15,215 nt of DNA from JAVMKJ01 sp031732855 (lineage in GTDB: Bacteria; Pseudomonadota; Gammaproteobacteria; Competibacterales; Competibacteraceae), in the NCBI GenBank assembly GCA_031732855.1, contig JAVMKJ010000159.1, forward strand, positions 1-15,215. The letters are read 5' to 3'. The position numbers and the translations under genes are program-made. Under the pieces are notes generated by a model. The model had not been told where the DNA came from. It saw only the letters and a program-made list of their open reading frames with translations, and did no database searches. This document shows, piece by piece, positions 15,016 through 15,215 of this stretch; position 1 is the first letter of the stretch; every line of letters begins with the position of its first letter.

Positions 15016-15215
15016 GGATAGTGACATGGTTTCCCAGTCCATATAAAACCTACCGGGAATTGGTCAGTCCAGCGCTTCGCGTCCGCGACGACCTTCGCGT
15101 TAGCCGGCTCGCCAAAACAGAGCGAAGAGACGCTTTGGCGAGCCCGCGTTGCACGCGTTGTTAGCGATCATTTTTCGCTCCAGTTTCCACCAAGGAAGCC
15201 ATTGCCAGAGCATCG
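15016..15215. other. Region downstream of the macroglobulin gene with inverted repeat, no gene seen
   Basis: An 11-base perfect inverted repeat, GGCTCGCCAAA (15106-15116) with TTTGGCGAGCC (15134-15144), has a 17-base loop. Related words CGCGTTAGCC and CGCGTTGTTAGCG lie on its two sides as direct, not inverted, copies. No coding frame or ribosome site is evident before the window ends. Confidence 0.45.

Noticed and set aside
15060..15175. Possible integron attC site (TTAGC words around a hairpin)
   Set aside because: An attC needs RYYYAAC at one end and GTTRRRY at the other in inverse relation. Here the similar words are direct copies and neither fits the full consensus.
1..15215. CRISPR array, defence island or phage genes
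   Set aside because: No regularly spaced repeats, and every confident gene belongs to purine synthesis, RNA decay, nitrogen PTS, lipid hydrolysis or the macroglobulin family.

Overview
The window looks like a high-GC gammaproteobacterial chromosome. Three things support this: a single-chain PurL of about 1300 residues with a fused glutaminase domain, the rppH-ptsP gene pair as in Enterobacteria and Pseudomonas, and a Pseudomonas-like REP hairpin. I cannot fix the genus from sequence alone; an environmental lineage such as the Competibacter group is only a guess. There are five confident protein genes, one orphan gene remnant and no RNA gene that I can recognise.

Layout. Positions 1-3829 (minus) hold purL, cut by the left edge after about 1276 codons. 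Positions 3830-4659 are a repeat-rich, gene-poor intergenic stretch with a likely purL promoter, one copy of a GC-rich palindromic repeat and a separate MITE/REP-like inverted-repeat element. Positions 4660-5901 (plus) encode an exported patatin-like phospholipase. After its stop lies a 56-codon remnant with no start codon, then a second copy of the GC-rich repeat. Positions 6355-8619 (minus) encode PtsP and 8662-9531 (minus) encode RppH, in one likely rppH-ptsP operon. A 214-base divergent region separates these from a 1736-residue alpha-2-macroglobulin-like protein with an intact thioester motif (9746-14956, plus). The last 260 bases hold two inverted repeats and no recognisable gene.

How the genes relate. 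purL (purine synthesis), rppH (mRNA 5' pyrophosphate removal) and ptsP (nitrogen PTS enzyme I) are conserved housekeeping or regulatory genes. The patatin-like gene and the macroglobulin gene are envelope functions: a lipid acyl hydrolase and a probable periplasmic protease trap. The patatin gene and the remnant beside it sit between two direct copies of the GC-rich repeat, which makes the purL-ptsP interval look like an accessory, rearranged segment.

The most unusual feature is that the same GC-rich repeat family that marks the intergenic regions also lies inside purL, as an inverted pair. It is read through in frame and adds a Pro/Gly-rich segment of about 35 residues to an essential enzyme, much as Rickettsia palindromic elements do. 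Other points worth a look are the long unexplained C-terminal tail on RppH, the REP-like element just upstream of the patatin gene, and the signal-peptide-I, TPR-bearing form of the macroglobulin.
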